From: MGBC102946 sp022793145
GTDB taxonomy: Bacteria > Bacillota_I > Bacilli_A > RF39 > UBA660
Length of the DNA: 17,005 bases
NCBI GenBank assembly: GCA_947426265.1
Contig: CANEDJ010000032.1
Span: 1 to 17,005 of the forward strand
Reading direction: 5' to 3'
Every line of letters starts with the position of its first letter. Position 1 is the first letter of the stretch. Positions 14,851 through 17,005 of the stretch are shown here, piece after piece. The position numbers were made by a program, and so were the translations under genes. Below the pieces are notes generated by a model. It worked only from the letters and a program-made list of their open reading frames with translations. It ran no database searches and was not told the DNA's origin.

Positions 14851-16349
14851 TTTTAACATCAATATAACCTTTATCAAATAATTCATTACAAGGTTTGCAA
14901 ATGCTTTCTCTAAATAGTATTTCATCAACATAAATTAAGTTGTTTTTTTGTTTTAATCTTATCTCATCTACATATCTCATAATTAAGTCAGACTTTCCTT
15001 CTCTAATGTAGTCTTTCCAAATTTTAGTTCTTTTCATATATTCATCTTTTAACTTAACTCAGTTAATATAATCAATATCTCGTTTTAAAAGTATATCTAG
15101 TGGAGTAAAGTTAAGTTCTTCACAACTTGCAGTATCAGTTAGTTCTTCATTTAATTTCGTAATAGCATCTTCAACAATTTTCTTTTCTTCATTATAGACT
15201 TTTAAATCAAATGCACCCTCAATATATGCTTTTCTAATACGTTCTAGTTTATCATTCTGTTTTAATAATTCTTTTTCTAATTGCTCTCTAGGTTCATCAA
15301 ATTTTTGCTTAATCATTGGTAGGAAGAATTGATTAACAACACTATCATATTCTACTAACTCTTGGACAAAATTATCAAAACATTTACTTATAACATTTTC
15401 CTTTAAATTAACTTTGCAGTCAGTTCAATAGTAGTAATAATAAACATTTCCATTTTTCTTTTTAGTAGCTTTTCCACCCATTAAACGACCATATTTAGGA
15501 CAAGTTAATTTTTGTAAATATAGATATGTTAAAGTTCTTTGGTAACTTCGTGAATTCTTTTTCTTTTGCACTTGGCATTCTTCCCATAATTCTTTAGATA
15601 CAATAGGTTCTACAACATCTTGATAACAAGTGGGTGTTTTGTTCTTTTGCCGTGAACGAAATCTCCTTTGTAAACTTCATTTTCAAGTATGGCAGTAATA
15701 GAAGAATCTCGCCAGTTATTTTTGCCTAATACTTTTTCTTTATTTAATAGATTAGATATAGTTTGATAAGAATTACCCTCGTAATATAGATTAAATATTC
15801 TTTCAACAATATCTTTAGTAAAGTAGTCAATTACTAACTTTTTATCTTCGTGTTTATAACCTAGTGGTGCTTGACTTGGAATATGTTCTTGCTTAATTGC
15901 ACCTGCTAAACCTATCTTTGTTCTTTCACTAGTTCTTTCTATTTCATTTTGACTAGCACTCATTAAAAGTCTTGAAATCATTTTACCATTGCATTAGTAG
16001 TATTTATTTCATCATTAGCGCAATCTAAATAAGCCTCATTTTCTTCTAAAAATGTCATTAACTTTTCCCAGTCAAAGATACTTCTAGTTATTCTATCTAG
16101 TTTTAAAGCAACTATGGTGTTAATTTTCTTTGATTTAATATCTTCTTTAAGTCTTTCAAATTCAGGTCTTAAATTACCTGTTTTAGCACTTATTCCAGCA
16201 TCCGTATAATAATCTACTATCTCATAACCTTTAAATTTACAAAATTGTTCTAATCGTTCTTTTTGCTCTGGTAAACTAAAACCCTCACACGCCTGATCTT
16301 CCGTGCTTACTCTCAAATATAGTCCACATAATTTCTTTTCATTATTCAT
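14850..16349 (-). pseudogene. Large serine recombinase (Tn4451 TnpX-like), broken
   Basis: Large serine recombinases excise and insert elements through a serine-DNA link. The start (ATG at 16349) gives LCGLYLRVSTEDQ with S15 as nucleophile and R13, then AGISAKTGNLRPEF and ALKLDRITRS, a complete-looking resolvase domain. One base is missing near 15989, so NANGKM reads NAMVK-stop; the frame resumes with MISRLLMSASQNEIERTSERT and the Recombinase domain (to GDFVHGKRTKHP). A second base is missing near 15630. The zinc-ribbon part follows (LTCPKYGRLMGGK, a Cys to Tyr change, then YYYYY with a TGA where a cysteine is expected). A coiled coil runs to DYIN, and a second TGA is at 15059. The C-terminus KRTKIWKDYIREGKSD ... 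ESICKPCNELFDKGYID then runs in frame into relaxase sequence near 14850. Ribosome binding is weak (GGAAG). The gene is inactive as it stands. Confidence 0.88.
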
Positions 16350-16370
16350 AGTTCTTCCACGCCTTTTCTA

Positions 16371-16418
16371 AAAAAATAAGAGATAAAAGTTCATAGATAC
16401 ATCTAATACCTTTATCTC
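16371..16418 (-). promoter_or_regulatory. Terminator hairpin (possible attenuator) before the recombinase
   Basis: On the minus strand GAGATAAAG (16410-16418) pairs with CTTTTATCTC (16380-16389, one extra base). The interior can form a second small stem (TAGA with TCTA), and TTATTTTTTT follows. It lies just after the stop of the leader ORF and about 20 bases before the recombinase start. The leader stop codon (16412-16414) is inside the first arm, so a ribosome reaching it would prevent the hairpin from forming. Confidence 0.6.
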
Positions 16419-16459
16419 CTTAACTTATGTTTTTCTAAATTTTTGTACTTCCAAATCAT
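16412..16459 (-). CDS. Possible 15-residue leader peptide
   Basis: A short frame with ATG at 16459 reads MIWKYKNLEKHKLRR and stops with TAA inside the first arm of the terminator hairpin. It is lysine- and arginine-rich. A GGGG just before the ATG is a poor ribosome binding site. Its position between a promoter (16511-16539) and a terminator is what suggests a role; the sequence alone would not. I do not recognise it as a known resistance-gene leader. Confidence 0.4.
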   Translation of the reverse strand: MIWKYKNLEKHKLRR

Positions 16460-16510
16460 AACCCCATTAAAAAGATTTGGTATGTAAAATTCCTTTTGTT
16501 TTCGTTTTAT

Positions 16511-16539
16511 ATGATAAGGTTTTAAAGAGAAAAAGTTAA
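16511..16539 (-). promoter_or_regulatory. Possible promoter for the leader and recombinase
   Basis: On the minus strand, TTAACT (16534-16539), 17-base spacer, TATCAT (16511-16516). It would start a transcript near 16504, running through the leader ORF and hairpin to the recombinase. Between 16550 and 16610 the same strand also reads KIKLVELEEYIKNMALTLSK-stop in one frame, which looks like the tail of a lost small gene. Confidence 0.45.
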
Positions 16540-16656
16540 TATCATTTACTTATTTTGATAGTGTTAAAGCCATATTCTTTATGTATTCTTCTAGTTCTAC
16601 TAATTTAATCTTTTAACCTAAATTACCTATGTAAATATCAGTAGAGTAATTAAATA

Positions 16657-16839
16657 CTAGAAAAGTAAATTATTTACAATAATTTTATGTGGTTCTAAGT
16701 AGTTTGAATTGGTATTGTTTATTCGTTTGATACTACCATTGATAATCTTTGGTGTAACGTGACAAAACTCACATATAAACTCAATACGTTGTTTTAAATT
16801 ACTTTCCATTTCTAACTCTTGTGTAGTAAACTTTATCAT
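16657..16839 (-). CDS. Small element-borne protein, possibly decayed
   Basis: A 60-residue frame, MIKFTTQELEMESNLKQRI, with a C-x-x-C pair (CEFC) that could be half of a zinc site. I recognise no family. The ATG at 16839 has AAAGGA about ten bases upstream; a GTG at 16848 is too close to that site. It lies between the serine recombinase and the tRNA end, where Tn4451-like elements often carry small accessory genes. A coding-looking tail (KIKLVELEEYIKNMALTLSK) after its stop suggests that this is either a truncated gene or one of two damaged neighbours. Given the decay of the rest of the element, I would not assume that it is functional. Confidence 0.45.
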   Translation of the reverse strand: MIKFTTQELEMESNLKQRIEFICEFCHVTPKIINGSIKRINNTNSNYLEPHKIIVNNLLF

Positions 16840-16879
16840 AAAAATCACATCCTTTCCTTGTTAATTCTTTTGTAAATAC

Positions 16880-16956
16880 AAAAAAATCAACCCGAACGGA
16901 TTGATATGTATCTCAAGTTCAAACTATAAAAGTTCGAACAGATTCGTCAATGGAGC
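16880..16956 (-). repeat. tRNA-Gly 3'-end/terminator repeat, copy at the tRNA
   Basis: It holds the last six bases of the tRNA gene (GCTCCA), a 45-base spacer and the terminator: ATCAACCC (16886-16893), loop GAAC, GGATTGAT (16898-16905) on the plus strand, with a T run on the minus strand. It is a direct repeat of 10626-10698. Confidence 0.85.
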
Positions 16957-17005
16957 AAGTGACCAGAATCGAACTGGCATCCTAGCCTTGGCAAGGCCAT
17001 ATTCT
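16951..17005 (-). tRNA. tRNA-Gly(GCC), 5' part beyond the window
   Basis: The minus strand shows the anticodon stem-loop TGGCC-TTGCCAA-GGCTA with anticodon GCC (16990-16992). Next come a variable loop, a T-arm GCCAG-TTCGATT-CTGGT, the acceptor 3' strand CACTTGC, discriminator T and an encoded CCA ending at 16951. A T discriminator and GCC anticodon fit glycine. The D-arm and acceptor 5' strand lie outside the window. A terminator follows about 45 bases downstream. Confidence 0.93.

Noticed and set aside
15059..15490. Use of TGA as tryptophan, suggested by two in-frame TGA codons in the recombinase
   Set aside because: Intact genes in the window use TGG for tryptophan and none has an internal TGA. 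One of the two TGA sites is where a zinc-binding cysteine is expected, not tryptophan. The gene is broken in other ways as well.
1..17005. CRISPR array, rRNA gene or replication origin
   Set aside because: No regularly spaced direct repeats, no rRNA-like conserved stretch and no DnaA-box cluster seen on reading both strands.

Overview
The window is strongly AT-rich throughout. It carries a LytR-CpsA-Psr (LCP) envelope protein, a lipoprotein with a lipobox, AGGAG-type ribosome binding sites and Firmicute-type mobile-element genes. These point to a low-GC Gram-positive bacterium (Bacillota, probably a gut or host-associated lineage). Intact genes encode tryptophan as TGG and end in TAA or TAG, so I read it with the standard bacterial code. 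I cannot name a species.

Left half (about 1-9466), ordinary chromosome. On the minus strand are an LCP protein with two C-terminal PASTA-like repeats (1334-3520), then the tRNA-modifying dehydratase TcdA (592-1275), then an unrecognised protein that starts at the tcdA stop (49-591). On the plus strand are four singly spaced genes: a small membrane protein, a protein with a transglutaminase-like catalytic triad, a metallo-beta-lactamase-fold hydrolase and a P-loop kinase-like protein. Most have a recognisable promoter or a clean hairpin terminator. Four minus-strand genes follow (6672-9466): a DEDDh exonuclease, two nucleoside deoxyribosyltransferase-like proteins in one operon, and a 325-residue unrecognised protein with some resemblance to Imm49-type immunity proteins.

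Right half (about 9470-17005), a decayed mobile-element region ending at a tRNA-Gly(GCC) gene cut by the window edge. From left to right it holds: a 3' fragment of a MobV relaxase gene; an IS110-family transposase remnant; a repeat made of a tRNA-Gly-like 3' end plus a terminator; a two-gene plus-strand module of unknown function; a second, diverged copy of that repeat; a membrane protein/lipoprotein operon; a broken integrative mobilizable element resembling the Tn4451 arrangement (MobV relaxase plus large serine recombinase); and finally the third copy of the repeat, which here is the real tRNA-Gly 3' end and terminator. The spacing suggests repeated insertion at the 3' side of one tRNA gene, followed by decay.

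Decay of the element can be read base by base. There are three single-base losses (one in the relaxase, two in the recombinase), internal stop codons, and a 35-bp tandem duplication that throws the relaxase out of frame. A deletion has fused the recombinase C-terminus to the relaxase interior. Upstream of the recombinase, a promoter, a 15-codon leader ORF and a long terminator hairpin are arranged like a translation-controlled attenuator. I found no CRISPR array, rRNA gene or complete defence system that I could support.
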